From: Pseudomonadota bacterium
GTDB taxonomy: Bacteria > Pseudomonadota > Alphaproteobacteria > Rhizobiales > Xanthobacteraceae
Length of the DNA stretch: 30,067 bases
Assembly: GCA_023390955.1 (NCBI GenBank)
Contig: JAEWBW010000198.1
Location: 1-30,067 of the forward strand
Reading direction: 5' to 3'
Shown here: in pieces, positions 23,046 through 30,067 of the stretch
How positions within the stretch are numbered: the first letter of the stretch is position 1
How the letters are laid out: each line of letters starts with the position of its first letter
Made by a program: the position numbers and the translations under genes
Notes under the pieces: generated by a model
The model's database searches: none
What the model was told of the DNA's origin: nothing
The model's input: only the letters and a program-made list of their open reading frames with translations

Positions 23046-23060
23046 TTAACCAAGGGTTAG
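23046..23060 (+). promoter_or_regulatory. Near-consensus CtrA-type site before the chemoreceptor
   Basis: TTAA, seven bases, TTAG: one mismatch to TTAA-N7-TTAA, 15 bases before the ATG at 23075. Plausible because chemotaxis genes are often CtrA targets, but close to the start codon and not conclusive. Confidence 0.35.
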
Positions 23061-23074
23061 GAAACGGAACGACC

Positions 23075-25039
23075 ATGCGCGCGAGCCTCGGCCTCAGGAT
23101 GCGGATCACGGTGGCCCTGGCGGTCACGGCAGCGGCCACCGCGCTGTTTGCCGTGCTCGGCGCGATGTGGATCATCGCCGGGATCATCGACCGTGCCGAC
23201 CAGCGCGAGCTGCGCAGCCATTACGATGCGCTGCTGTCGCGGATTGCCGAAGAGTCCCACCGCGCCGCGGCCATGAGTGCGGTGGTCGCCGCGATGCCGG
23301 CGACGCAGGATGCGATGGCGAAGCAGGACCGCAACGCCCTGGTCGCTCTGTTCGGCCCCGTCTTCGCCGCGACCAAATCGGAATACGGCGTCGAGCAGTT
23401 CCAGTTCCACGTGGCGCCGGCAACCTCGTTCCTGCGCGTCCACCAGCCCGCCAAATTCGGCGACGATCTCTCCGGCTTCCGCAAGACCGTCGTGGTCGCC
23501 AACCAGGAGCGCAAGGTCGTCGTCGGCCTCGAGGGCGGAGTCGCCGGGCTCGGCATTCGCGGCGTGGTGCCGATCGTGCAAGCGGGCAAGCAGCTCGGCT
23601 CGGTGGAGTTCGGCCTCACTTTCGGCCAGTCCTTCCTCGACGATTTCAAGCTCAATCGCCATGTCGACATCGCCTTCCATCTCGCCGACGGCACCAGCTT
23701 CAAGCTGTTCGGCACGCTGAAGGGGCAGAGCTTCTTCGAGGCCGCCGATTACGGCCGCGCCTCGGCCGGCGACTTCGCCTTGCGCCAGGCCAAGCTCAAC
23801 GGAGCGCCGATCGCGGCGCTACTCGGACCGATCAAGGACTTTTCCGGCAAGCCGATCGGCGCGGTCGAGCTGGTGATGGACAATGCCGATTATGTCGCTT
23901 CGGCCGATCGCGCCTGGATGCTTTCGCTCGGCATCGCTGCGCTCGGTCTCGTGCTCGCCGCCATCGTCGGCTATCTCATCGCGCGGAGCATCTCACGGCC
24001 GATCCTGTCGATCACCTCGGTGATGCGCGAGCTGGCGGATGGCCGCCTCGACGTGATCATTCCCGCCGGCAGGTCCAAGGACGAAGTCGGCGAGATGATC
24101 AAGGCGGTCGCCGTGTTCCGCGACAATGCCGTCAACTTCAACCGCCTGCAGACCGAGCAGGCCGATACCAAGGCGCAGTCGGAACAGGAGAAGCGCAGGG
24201 CCTTCGCCGCGCTCGCCGACAGTTTTGAGGCGAGCATCAGCGAGGTCGTGGCGACTGTGTCCGCCGCCGCAGTCGAGATGGAACACACCGCGCGCTCGAT
24301 GTCATCGATCGTCGCGCAATCGAAGGCGCAGACCCATGCGGTGTCGTCGGCCTCCGCTCTCGCCTCGGAGAACGTACAGACCGTGGCGGCCGCCGCCGAA
24401 GAACTGTCGTCATCGATGACCGAGATCAGCCGCCGCCTCGCGCATGCCACCGAGGTGGTCGGCAAGGCCGCCAGCGACGGCCAAAAGTCCAACGCGCGCG
24501 TGCAGAGCCTCGCCGACGCCGCGCAGAAAATCGGCGACGTCGTCTCCTTCATCAGCGGCATTGCCGGACAGACCAATCTGCTGGCGCTAAACGCGACCAT
24601 CGAGGCCGCGCGTGCCGGCGAAGCCGGTCGCGGCTTTGCGGTGGTGGCGTCCGAGGTCAAGGCGCTGGCCACGCAAACCGCGAAAGCGACCGAGGAGATC
24701 GGCGCGCAAGTGACGGCGGTGCAGGGCGAAACGTCAGGCGCGGTCGACGGCATCCAGGCAATGTGCGCGACCATTCAGCAGGTCGACGAAATCTCCGCCG
24801 CGATCGCCGCCGCCGTCGGCCAGCAAGGCACGGCAACGCAGGAGATCGCGCAGAACGTCCAGCAGGCCGCCGCCCGCACCGGCGAAGTCTCGCAAAACAT
24901 CGCAGGCGTCACCGACGGCATCGCCGCCACCGGCACGGCCGCGGAGGAAGTGCTGGGCTCGGCTGTCGAGCTCTCCCGGCAATCGCAGCGCCTGCGCGAC
25001 GAGGTGGATCGCTTCCTGGCGCATATTCGCGCGGCGTAG
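23075..25039 (+). CDS. Membrane methyl-accepting chemotaxis protein with a Cache-like sensor
   Basis: Transmembrane chemoreceptor of 654 residues. The first membrane helix is at 9-35. A large periplasmic sensor domain of about 250 residues follows, with GLEGGVAGLGIRGVVPIV and a second FSGKPIGAVELVMDN module that looks double-Cache-like. A second membrane helix is near 285-305 (MLSLGIAALGLVLAAIVGYL), then HAMP (about 306-360) and a signalling domain (about 395-654) with NLLALNATIEAARAGEAGRG. No C-terminal CheR-binding pentapeptide is seen. The ATG at 23075 fits the first membrane segment; the upstream frame overlaps the dehydrogenase gene and is not used. The ligand is unknown. Confidence 0.94.
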   Translation: MRASLGLRMRITVALAVTAAATALFAVLGAMWIIAGIIDRADQRELRSHYDALLSRIAEESHRAAAMSAVVAAMPATQDAMAKQDRNALVALFGPVFAATKSEYGVEQFQFHVAPATSFLRVHQPAKFGDDLSGFRKTVVVANQERKVVVGLEGGVAGLGIRGVVPIVQAGKQLGSVEFGLTFGQSFLDDFKLNRHVDIAFHLADGTSFKLFGTLKGQSFFEAADYGRASAGDFALRQAKLNGAPIAALLGPIKDFSGKPIGAVELVMDNADYVASADRAWMLSLGIAALGLVLAAIVGYLIARSISRPILSITSVMRELADGRLDVIIPAGRSKDEVGEMIKAVAVFRDNAVNFNRLQTEQADTKAQSEQEKRRAFAALADSFEASISEVVATVSAAAVEMEHTARSMSSIVAQSKAQTHAVSSASALASENVQTVAAAAEELSSSMTEISRRLAHATEVVGKAASDGQKSNARVQSLADAAQKIGDVVSFISGIAGQTNLLALNATIEAARAGEAGRGFAVVASEVKALATQTAKATEEIGAQVTAVQGETSGAVDGIQAMCATIQQVDEISAAIAAAVGQQGTATQEIAQNVQQAAARTGEVSQNIAGVTDGIAATGTAAEEVLGSAVELSRQSQRLRDEVDRFLAHIRAA

Positions 25040-25064
25040 GGACGCTCACGGCCACACCCTTGGT

Positions 25065-25185
25065 GTCGTCCTGGCGAAAGCCAGGACCCATTACCCCGGC
25101 GCGTTATTGCCGCGCGAAGTGGTCACTCCAAGTCTTCGCCAAACCGAATTCGGTGGCTATGGGTCCTGGCTTTCGCCAGGACGAC
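25065..25185. repeat. Palindromic element with perfect 27-base inverted ends
   Basis: The arms 25065-25091 and 25159-25185 are exact inverted copies, each with an internal CCTGGCGAAAGCCAGG hairpin, around a 67-base centre. It starts 25 bases past the chemoreceptor stop. Its layout (GTCGTCC...GGACCCAT) is one I recall as very common between genes in Bradyrhizobium-type genomes. Confidence 0.85.
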
Positions 25186-25211
25186 AGCGGAGGGTTCGGC
25201 TAGCGGAGCGG

Positions 25212-25886
25212 CTAACTCTTACTGCCCACCATCACGTCGATCGCACCCTTCACGATCGCCTCCAGCTCCTTGCGCGGGACGCGCGCGCGGGAGCGGATGG
25301 CGATGGTGTGGACGGTGGCGGAGGCGATCTGCGCCAGCGCGCCAGCATCAGTGCTGGCGGGCAACTCGCCCTTCTCCCTGGCGCGGCGGAAGCAATTGGC
25401 AAACGCCTTGTCGAGCTCGGTGAGGCCGTCGATCACCATGGCGCGGATGTCGGGATCGGCAACGGCTTCGGAGGCCGCCGTCACCACGGTGAAGCAGCCG
25501 CGCGGACCGGTCTCGCCGGAGAGATAGATGCTCAGTGCTGCGGCGAAGATGCGCTCCAGCCGCTGCCGCAGCGGCATCTCCTCGCGAAAGATCTCGACCA
25601 TCGCGCCGCGCGCTTCCTCGCGATAGCGCTGATAGCTCTTGATGTAGAGCTCGCGCTTGTCGCCGAACGCACCATAGAGGCTCGGCCGGTTCATGCCGGT
25701 GGCTTCGCTGAGATCGTCGAGCGAGGTCGACGCAAATCCCTGCGTGCGGAACAGGTCGAGCGCCTTGCCGAGCGCGACGTCAGGCTCGTAGGCGCGCGGC
25801 CGGCCACGGCGCTTCGGCTGCCCGGAATTGGCAGCAGGAGTGTCAGCAGAACTTGCAGCAGACGGGCCTTTTCTTTTTTGTACCAT
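25212..25886 (-). CDS. TetR/AcrR-family transcriptional regulator
   Basis: A 224-residue repressor. A basic, low-complexity N-terminus (MVQKRKGPSAASS..., RRGRPR) precedes the helix-turn-helix (about 33-80, ALDLFRTQGFASTSLDDLSEATGMNRPSLYGAFGDKREL). The ligand domain contains GPRGCFTVVTAASE. It is divergent from a glutathione transferase gene with 105 bases between. An exact 12-base inverted repeat appears at both ends of the gap, one copy covering the regulator's start codon. It probably controls the transferase and itself. The ATG at 25886 follows AAGGAA. Confidence 0.92.
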   Translation of the reverse strand: MVQKRKGPSAASSADTPAANSGQPKRRGRPRAYEPDVALGKALDLFRTQGFASTSLDDLSEATGMNRPSLYGAFGDKRELYIKSYQRYREEARGAMVEIFREEMPLRQRLERIFAAALSIYLSGETGPRGCFTVVTAASEAVADPDIRAMVIDGLTELDKAFANCFRRAREKGELPASTDAGALAQIASATVHTIAIRSRARVPRKELEAIVKGAIDVMVGSKS

Positions 25887-25937
25887 TTCGCAATTTATTC
25901 CTTGACCGCATCCATATTATGCAAGATGGTACAAAAA
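25875..25937. promoter_or_regulatory. Paired inverted half-sites between tetR and the glutathione transferase gene
   Basis: TTTTTGTACCAT at 25875-25886 and its exact reverse ATGGTACAAAAA at 25926-25937. A minus-strand TTGCAT-like -35 and a plus-strand TATTAT lie between. The symmetry spans both presumed promoters. Confidence 0.6.
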
Positions 25938-25991
25938 TCAATCTGGCCAGGTTGAGCGAAACCAAGAGGAATTTGCCCAAGGAGGCTACAG

Positions 25992-26636
25992 ATGGATCTC
26001 TATTTCTCGCCGCTCGCCTGCTCGATGGCGACCCGCGTCGCGCTGTACGAAGCCGGCGCCGAAGCGAACTATCTCGAAGTCGATTCTCCCACCAAGATCG
26101 TGCTGACGGACGGCTCTGACTTCCGCGCCGTCAATCCGATCGGCCTGGTGCCAACGCTGCGCACCGACGAAGGCGTTGTGCTGACGGAGAACGCCGCGAT
26201 CCTGCAATATGTCGCTGATCGTTTTCCGCAGTCCGGCATCGGTACCGCAGCGGGCATCGACCGCACGCGGCTGCATCAATGGCTGTGCTTCATCGGCACC
26301 GAGCTGCACAAGGGGCTGTTCATCCCCGTGCTCGACCGCAAGTCGCCGCAGGAGAGCAAGGCCTACGCGCTGGAGAAGAACCTGTCGCGGCTCGATTATG
26401 TCGACAATCATTTGAAGGGCCGCGAGTTCCTGCTCGACCATTTCACCGTCGCCGACGCCTATCTGGTCACGGTGATCAACTGGACTATGGCGACGCCGCC
26501 GATCGAGCTCGCGAAATGGCCGAACCTGAAAGCCTATTACGAGCGGCTGCGCCAGCGCCCCTCCGTTGCCAAGGCGATCGCCGAGGAGTTCGAACTGTAC
26601 AAGGCCGAGCAGGCGCGGAAGAAGGCGGCGGCGTAA
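25992..26636 (+). CDS. Glutathione S-transferase, beta-like
   Basis: Detoxification enzyme conjugating glutathione, 214 residues. The N-terminal thioredoxin-like domain (1-80) has LYFSPLACSMATRVALYEAG, where Cys10 is the beta-class catalytic cysteine. The glutathione-binding NPIGLVPTL and TENAAILQYVAD follow. The all-helical C-terminal domain (90-205) holds FTVADAYL and WPNLKAYYERLRQRPSV. AAGGAGG lies 8 bases before the ATG at 25992. Regulation by the divergent TetR gene is likely. The natural substrate is unknown. Confidence 0.92.
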   Translation: MDLYFSPLACSMATRVALYEAGAEANYLEVDSPTKIVLTDGSDFRAVNPIGLVPTLRTDEGVVLTENAAILQYVADRFPQSGIGTAAGIDRTRLHQWLCFIGTELHKGLFIPVLDRKSPQESKAYALEKNLSRLDYVDNHLKGREFLLDHFTVADAYLVTVINWTMATPPIELAKWPNLKAYYERLRQRPSVAKAIAEEFELYKAEQARKKAAA

Positions 26637-26657
26637 CTAACGCCATTTGACGTTTGG

Positions 26658-26690
26658 CGACGCCGTTCCGAAAGGGACGGCGTCGTCCGT
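26658..26690. terminator. Hairpin between convergent genes
   Basis: GACGCCGTTCC (26659-26669) pairs with GGGACGGCGTC (26674-26684) around a GAAA tetraloop, one G-T wobble in the stem. It lies 22 bases past the transferase stop and just after the end of the convergent binding-protein gene. The T tract is weak (GTCCGTT). Confidence 0.65.
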
Positions 26691-26703
26691 TAGAGCTGCT
26701 CGG

Positions 26704-27471
26704 CTATTTCGGCGCCTGCAGCACGATGCCATAGCGGCTGTAGATCCGATCAATCGTGCCGTCGCTGCGCAGTTTGTCGAGCGCGCCGTCGATAGCTTCG
26801 CGAAGCGCATCATCGGGGCGGATCATGCCGACGGCGACGTTCCAGTTGAGATCGGCGATGCTCTCGTCGCGATCGAGGATCCGGAGCTTTTTGTCCGGGT
26901 GTGTCAGATTGAAATAGCTTGCCGCAGTCGGCGTGACCGCGGCGGCGGCGATCTCCTGGTTTGACACGGCATCGAGGCTGTCGGTCTCGAAGCCGAACGT
27001 CGATATCGGCACGCGCCGTTGACCGATGATCATGGCTGCGACCGATCCGACCTGCACGCCCACCTTGGTCGAGCCGTCGAGGCTGCTGAAAGAGGTCAGC
27101 GCACTGGAGGACGGCACCGCGAGCGCGACGCCCGTTCGATAATACGGCTTCGATATCCTCAATCGCGTTTCGCCTTGCGCTTCGCGGTCGGCGATCACGT
27201 CCAGAAGGAAATCGCAGCCGGCGCTGCGCATCTGGTATTGCGTGATGATCCAGTCGAGCCTCAGCGTGACACCGAGCTCGCGCGCCAGCGCCTGCCCCAG
27301 CTCGACCTGAAAACCGGGCGGATCGCTCGCCTTTCGCGCGAAGGGAAGCGAGTTCGGATGCGCGCACAGCCCGATCGCGCCGCTCGCGCGGATCGTATCC
27401 AGGGTTCGCGCCTGCGCTGGCCCGGACATCCCGATGGCGGCACCGACAATGACCGCGACAATTGCCTTCAT
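26704..27471 (-). CDS. Periplasmic substrate-binding protein, XoxJ/MoxJ-like
   Basis: A 255-residue solute-binding protein of the type found beside PQQ alcohol dehydrogenases. A signal peptide (1-21, cleaved after AQA) is followed by two alpha/beta lobes: RTLDTIRASGAIGLCAHPNSLPFA, then GFQVELGQALARELGVTL and the DFLLDVIADREAQGETRL stretch. The hinge and second lobe include VGVQVGSVAAM, and it ends DGTIDRIYSRYGI. XoxJ-like proteins are thought to help mature or donate cofactor to the dehydrogenase. It is third in the operon, 18 bases after the cytochrome. AAGGA precedes the start. Confidence 0.85.
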   Translation of the reverse strand: MKAIVAVIVGAAIGMSGPAQARTLDTIRASGAIGLCAHPNSLPFARKASDPPGFQVELGQALARELGVTLRLDWIITQYQMRSAGCDFLLDVIADREAQGETRLRISKPYYRTGVALAVPSSSALTSFSSLDGSTKVGVQVGSVAAMIIGQRRVPISTFGFETDSLDAVSNQEIAAAAVTPTAASYFNLTHPDKKLRILDRDESIADLNWNVAVGMIRPDDALREAIDGALDKLRSDGTIDRIYSRYGIVLQAPK

Positions 27472-27489
27472 TCCGCGTCCTTGTCTGGT

Positions 27490-27830
27490 TCACCCCTCGC
27501 GCGGTTTCAAGGCGCGGATGTATTTGAGGATCTGATCGATCTGGGGATCGGTGAAGGCGCCGTCGAAGGCCGGCATCGCCCCCTGCTTGCCGTGCTTGAT
27601 GCGATTGCGGAGAAAGTCGTCGTCGCGCGGCGAATTCATCAGCTGCGGCCCCTTGCCGACAGCCCGACCGCCATGGAGTGACAAAAGCCGCAAGTCCCCG
27701 CGAACACCTGCTCGACCTCGAACGTCCCGTTCTCGGGCGCCGCCGTTGCTGACTGCGCTCGCGCAATCCCGGCGCACAGCAAGGAGGCGACGAGCACAGC
27801 CGGCACCGTCTTCAAATCAAATTTCAACAC
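27490..27830 (-). pseudogene. Frameshifted c-type cytochrome (electron acceptor of the PQQ dehydrogenase)
   Basis: The two halves of one cytochrome c lie in different reading frames. The upstream half (start GTG at 27830, signal peptide, then EQVFAGTCGFCHS with heme motif CGFCH) runs to a premature TGA at 27639-27641. The downstream half (GGRAVGKGPQLMNSPRDD, then KQGAMPAFDGAFTDPQI with the Met ligand) is in the next frame and ends at 27490. One missing base near 27674, just after the heme motif, would restore a normal product of about 113 residues. It may be a genuine inactivating mutation or a sequence error; everything else looks intact. Its place between dehydrogenase and binding protein fits XoxG. 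Confidence 0.85.
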
Positions 27831-27915
27831 GCTCCACTCCCGAAATCTCACGCCGCCGCTTCGATTGACCGAGGAGCACGCTTACGCGCACTCCCCGGCG
27901 GATCGTTGCGAGAGG

Positions 27916-29634
27916 CTATTTCAGGGCGAAGACGACGAGAGCGCCGTCGTCACGCGGCATGCTCTTGTAGACGCCTCCGAAGTTCGGCGCATACTCATCC
28001 GCCAGCATGCCGCCGAAGCCGGCGACCACGGCGATGTATTGCTTGCCGCCGACGGAGTAGCTGACGATGCCGCCCTGGTGACCGGTGCCGTTGTTGTGCT
28101 TCCACAGCTCGGCCCCGCTCTCCGCGTCGTAGGCGTGCAGGATGCCGCGCGAGTCCGGCACGAACACGAGATTGCCCCCGGTCGACAGCACGCTGCCGAG
28201 CGGCGGCTCAGGGAAGCGAACCTCCCATTTCTTCGCGCCCGTGATGGGATCACGCGCGTCGAGGTGTCCATAGATCTCGCCGCCCGGAGGAGGCACCATC
28301 TTGAAGTCGGCACCGATGTTGAGCTGGACCTGGGGCGACGTGATCGGCGTCGTCTTCTGGATATCCAGCGTCATGCACCATTCCTGGCCGATCTTGTAGT
28401 AGAGGCCGGTCTTTGGATTGTACGAGCCCGCATTCCAGCTGATGCCGCCGCCGATGAACGGACACAGCGGTGGTTCGGTGACTTTCCCCGCGCTGAAGTC
28501 GCGACGGCCGATCAGCGCGCCGGTCTTGGGATCGATATCCTTGACGAAGTTGATGTTCTCAACCAGCCGCCAGACGTTCTTCACGCCGAGATTGCGGTCG
28601 TAGACGAAGACGAATCCGCCCTTGTTCGGATGAACCACGTATTTCTGGCCGTCGCGCTCGAGCATCACGAACTCGCCGACGGAGCTGTCGAAGTCCCAGG
28701 CGTCGTGCGGCAATTCCTGATGATAGGATTTCAGCTTGCCGGTATCGGCATCGAGCGCGATCACTGATGTCGTATAGAGATTGTCGCCCGGACGCGCGCC
28801 CTGCGTCTTGTAGTCGGGGCCCGACCAGTCGTAGAGCGGCGCCGGATTCGCAGTGCCCCACAGGATGGAGTTGGTCTCGGAGTCGTAGGTGCCTGGCATC
28901 CAGCCGCCACCGCCGCCGGTGCGCCAGGAATCATTGCCCCATGTCTTCATGGCTTCGTCGGTGCCGGCGACTGTCAAGAACTCCCACTTCTTCTTGCCGG
29001 TGGTGGCATCGACGGAGAAGATGGGACCACGGCCCGGCCATTCACCACCTTGCGAGCCGATGATCACGCTGCCCTTGGCGTAGAGCGGCGCGCCGGTGAA
29101 ACCGACCGTGAGCTTTTGCGAGTCGATCAGCCTGGTTTCCCAGTGGACTTTTCCTGACTTCGCATCCAGCCCGAACAGACGGCCATCCATCGTCCCGACG
29201 AAGACCTTGCCCTCGCCGAGCGCGACGCCGCGGTTATAGGGCGAGTGGGTCTGCCGGGCGATGAGCGCCTCGTCCAGCTCCGGAGAGAACGACCAGATGA
29301 CCTCGCCCGTTGCGCCGTTGAGCGCAAAGACCCGGCTGTACGAGCCGGAGTAATAGAGCACGCCATCGGCCACCAGCGGCATCGACTGCAGGCCGCGCGT
29401 CGATTTTCCGGGAATATGCATCCACGCGACGCCGAGATTGCCGATGTTGCTCGCGTTGATCTGCGCGAGCGGGCTGTAGTGATGGGACTTGTATGAGCCG
29501 TGATAGGTCAGCCAGTCGTTCTGACCGGCGGACTCGATCCGAGCCGTGTCCACCGATTGTGCCAACGCCGCCGAAGCGACCAAAGTCGCGCCAGCAACAA
29601 GAGGTAGAGCAGAAATGCACCAACGCTTCTTCAT
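27916..29634 (-). CDS. PQQ-dependent alcohol dehydrogenase (methanol/ethanol family), lanthanide-type
   Basis: Periplasmic quinoprotein that oxidises alcohols or aldehydes and passes electrons to a cytochrome c. The 572 residues are an N-terminal signal peptide (1-26, cleaved after ALA) and an eight-bladed propeller with repeated W-docking motifs. Candidate metal/PQQ ligands are Glu198 (GGEWPGRG), Asn263 (GTANPAP) and catalytic Asp314, with a further Asp316 in WDFD at 313-316, the extra aspartate of lanthanide enzymes such as XoxF. The usual adjacent Cys-Cys pair that contacts PQQ is missing: ARQTHSPYNRG stands there. GGGAGG precedes the ATG. The product is slightly shorter than typical XoxF, so it is a divergent branch. 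First gene of its operon. Confidence 0.9.
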   Translation of the reverse strand: MKKRWCISALPLVAGATLVASAALAQSVDTARIESAGQNDWLTYHGSYKSHHYSPLAQINASNIGNLGVAWMHIPGKSTRGLQSMPLVADGVLYYSGSYSRVFALNGATGEVIWSFSPELDEALIARQTHSPYNRGVALGEGKVFVGTMDGRLFGLDAKSGKVHWETRLIDSQKLTVGFTGAPLYAKGSVIIGSQGGEWPGRGPIFSVDATTGKKKWEFLTVAGTDEAMKTWGNDSWRTGGGGGWMPGTYDSETNSILWGTANPAPLYDWSGPDYKTQGARPGDNLYTTSVIALDADTGKLKSYHQELPHDAWDFDSSVGEFVMLERDGQKYVVHPNKGGFVFVYDRNLGVKNVWRLVENINFVKDIDPKTGALIGRRDFSAGKVTEPPLCPFIGGGISWNAGSYNPKTGLYYKIGQEWCMTLDIQKTTPITSPQVQLNIGADFKMVPPPGGEIYGHLDARDPITGAKKWEVRFPEPPLGSVLSTGGNLVFVPDSRGILHAYDAESGAELWKHNNGTGHQGGIVSYSVGGKQYIAVVAGFGGMLADEYAPNFGGVYKSMPRDDGALVVFALK

Positions 29635-29948
29635 CCGTTCCTCCCGCTATTATGTTGGTTGAACTTGCGTCTTGCCGACGTCCTGCGAGGGATGTCCGCA
29701 CCTCGCCAGGTGTCGGCATTCCATCGCACAGGGCGGCCAACAGATTTCGATTTCTCCCGGCTGATATCGCCGAGAGAGCTGCATTCACTGGCTGGCTGCT
29801 GTCACACCCCTTCTCGCACGCATAGGCTACGCCGCATGCATAGGAGTGCAAGATGGATTGCGCGCGTGGCGTGAATTTGACGCGCTTGGCAATTTAAACG
29901 TCAGTCGCGCTGACCGTTCGCATCCCGCCCACGGATGGGACGATGCGC
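29635..29948. other. Intergenic region upstream of the PQQ dehydrogenase
   Basis: No convincing gene. It contains a small hairpin (CACCT-CGCC-AGGTG at 29699-29712) and two GCATAGG direct repeats 18 bases apart (29820-29826 and 29838-29844), which may be regulatory. No clear promoter is assigned. Confidence 0.5.
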
Positions 29949-30067
29949 TTACAGCAGGAACGCGAGCGCCGCTTCGCAGCGGTCTTCGACCTTGAGCGCG
30001 AGCAGATCGTCGGCGCGGGTACGGCCGAGATTGACGGCGGCGATCGGAATGCCGTTCTTCGCGGCCG
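29949..30067 (-). CDS. C-terminal end of a CDS, possibly Sir2-family NAD-dependent deacetylase
   Basis: Only the last 39 codons fall inside the window, ending in TAA at 29949. The sequence AAKNGIPIAAVNLGRTRAD followed by DLLALKV resembles the final strand region of some bacterial sirtuins, where an N-x-G-x-T-R-x-D segment binds NAD. With so little visible, the assignment is tentative. Confidence 0.4.
   Translation of the reverse strand, partial: AAKNGIPIAAVNLGRTRADDLLALKVEDRCEAALAFLL

Noticed and set aside
27639..27851. The two short frames over 27490-27851 as separate genes
   Set aside because: Together they make one cytochrome c split by a frameshift; neither alone is complete.
29659..29874. 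Short plus-strand frames in the gap upstream of the PQQ dehydrogenase
   Set aside because: No family resemblance or ribosome site; they lie opposite the presumed promoter region.

Overview
The window looks like chromosomal DNA of a Bradyrhizobium-type alphaproteobacterium (order Hyphomicrobiales). The base composition is uniformly GC-rich. The Pal and TolQRAB proteins match what I remember of Bradyrhizobium proteins, and several mosaic intergenic palindromes resemble those scattered through Bradyrhizobium/Rhodopseudomonas genomes. I see no phage, transposase, CRISPR, tRNA or rRNA. Organism assignment is by recognition, not by search.

Region 1 (1-8271, all minus strand) is the Tol-Pal cell-envelope locus in transcription order tolQ-tolR-tolA-tolB, then a membrane GGDEF-EAL c-di-GMP enzyme, then a LuxI/FeeM-like acyltransferase-fold protein, then pal and cpoB (ybgF, cut by the window edge). 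A perfect CtrA-type box lies just upstream of the acyltransferase-like gene, so this insertion may tie the locus to the cell cycle. Region 2 (8272-13253) holds a palindromic repeat, an atypical SDR, a divergent serine-acetyltransferase-like protein, a membrane fatty-acid desaturase, a DUF2852 membrane protein and a TetR regulator. Two closely related 19-base palindromes suggest this TetR controls itself and the DUF2852 gene.

Region 3 (13369-14749 and 19107-21833) is the strongest system in the window: an ECF42-type sigma factor with its DGPF/YCII partner, an SRPBCC protein, a VOC protein, and a distant pair of DGPF/YCII genes plus one more YCII-like gene. Three promoters with the same pattern (TGTCGG, 17-base spacer, CGTC) sit in front of the sigma operon, the SRPBCC-VOC pair and the distant YCII pair. 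This defines a small local regulon readable from sequence alone.

Region 4 (15204-18919 and 21988-25039) carries two chemoreceptors (a soluble triple-PAS receptor and a membrane receptor), a small lipoprotein, a FabG-like SDR, a tiny secreted ClpP-like protein and a GhrA-type 2-hydroxyacid dehydrogenase. Region 5 (25065-30067) has a mosaic repeat, a divergent TetR/glutathione-transferase pair sharing an inverted repeat, and an operon for a periplasmic PQQ alcohol dehydrogenase. In that operon the dehydrogenase has the lanthanide-type extra Asp, the cytochrome c gene is frameshifted, and the third gene is a XoxJ-like binding protein. The window ends in the last codons of a possible Sir2-family gene.
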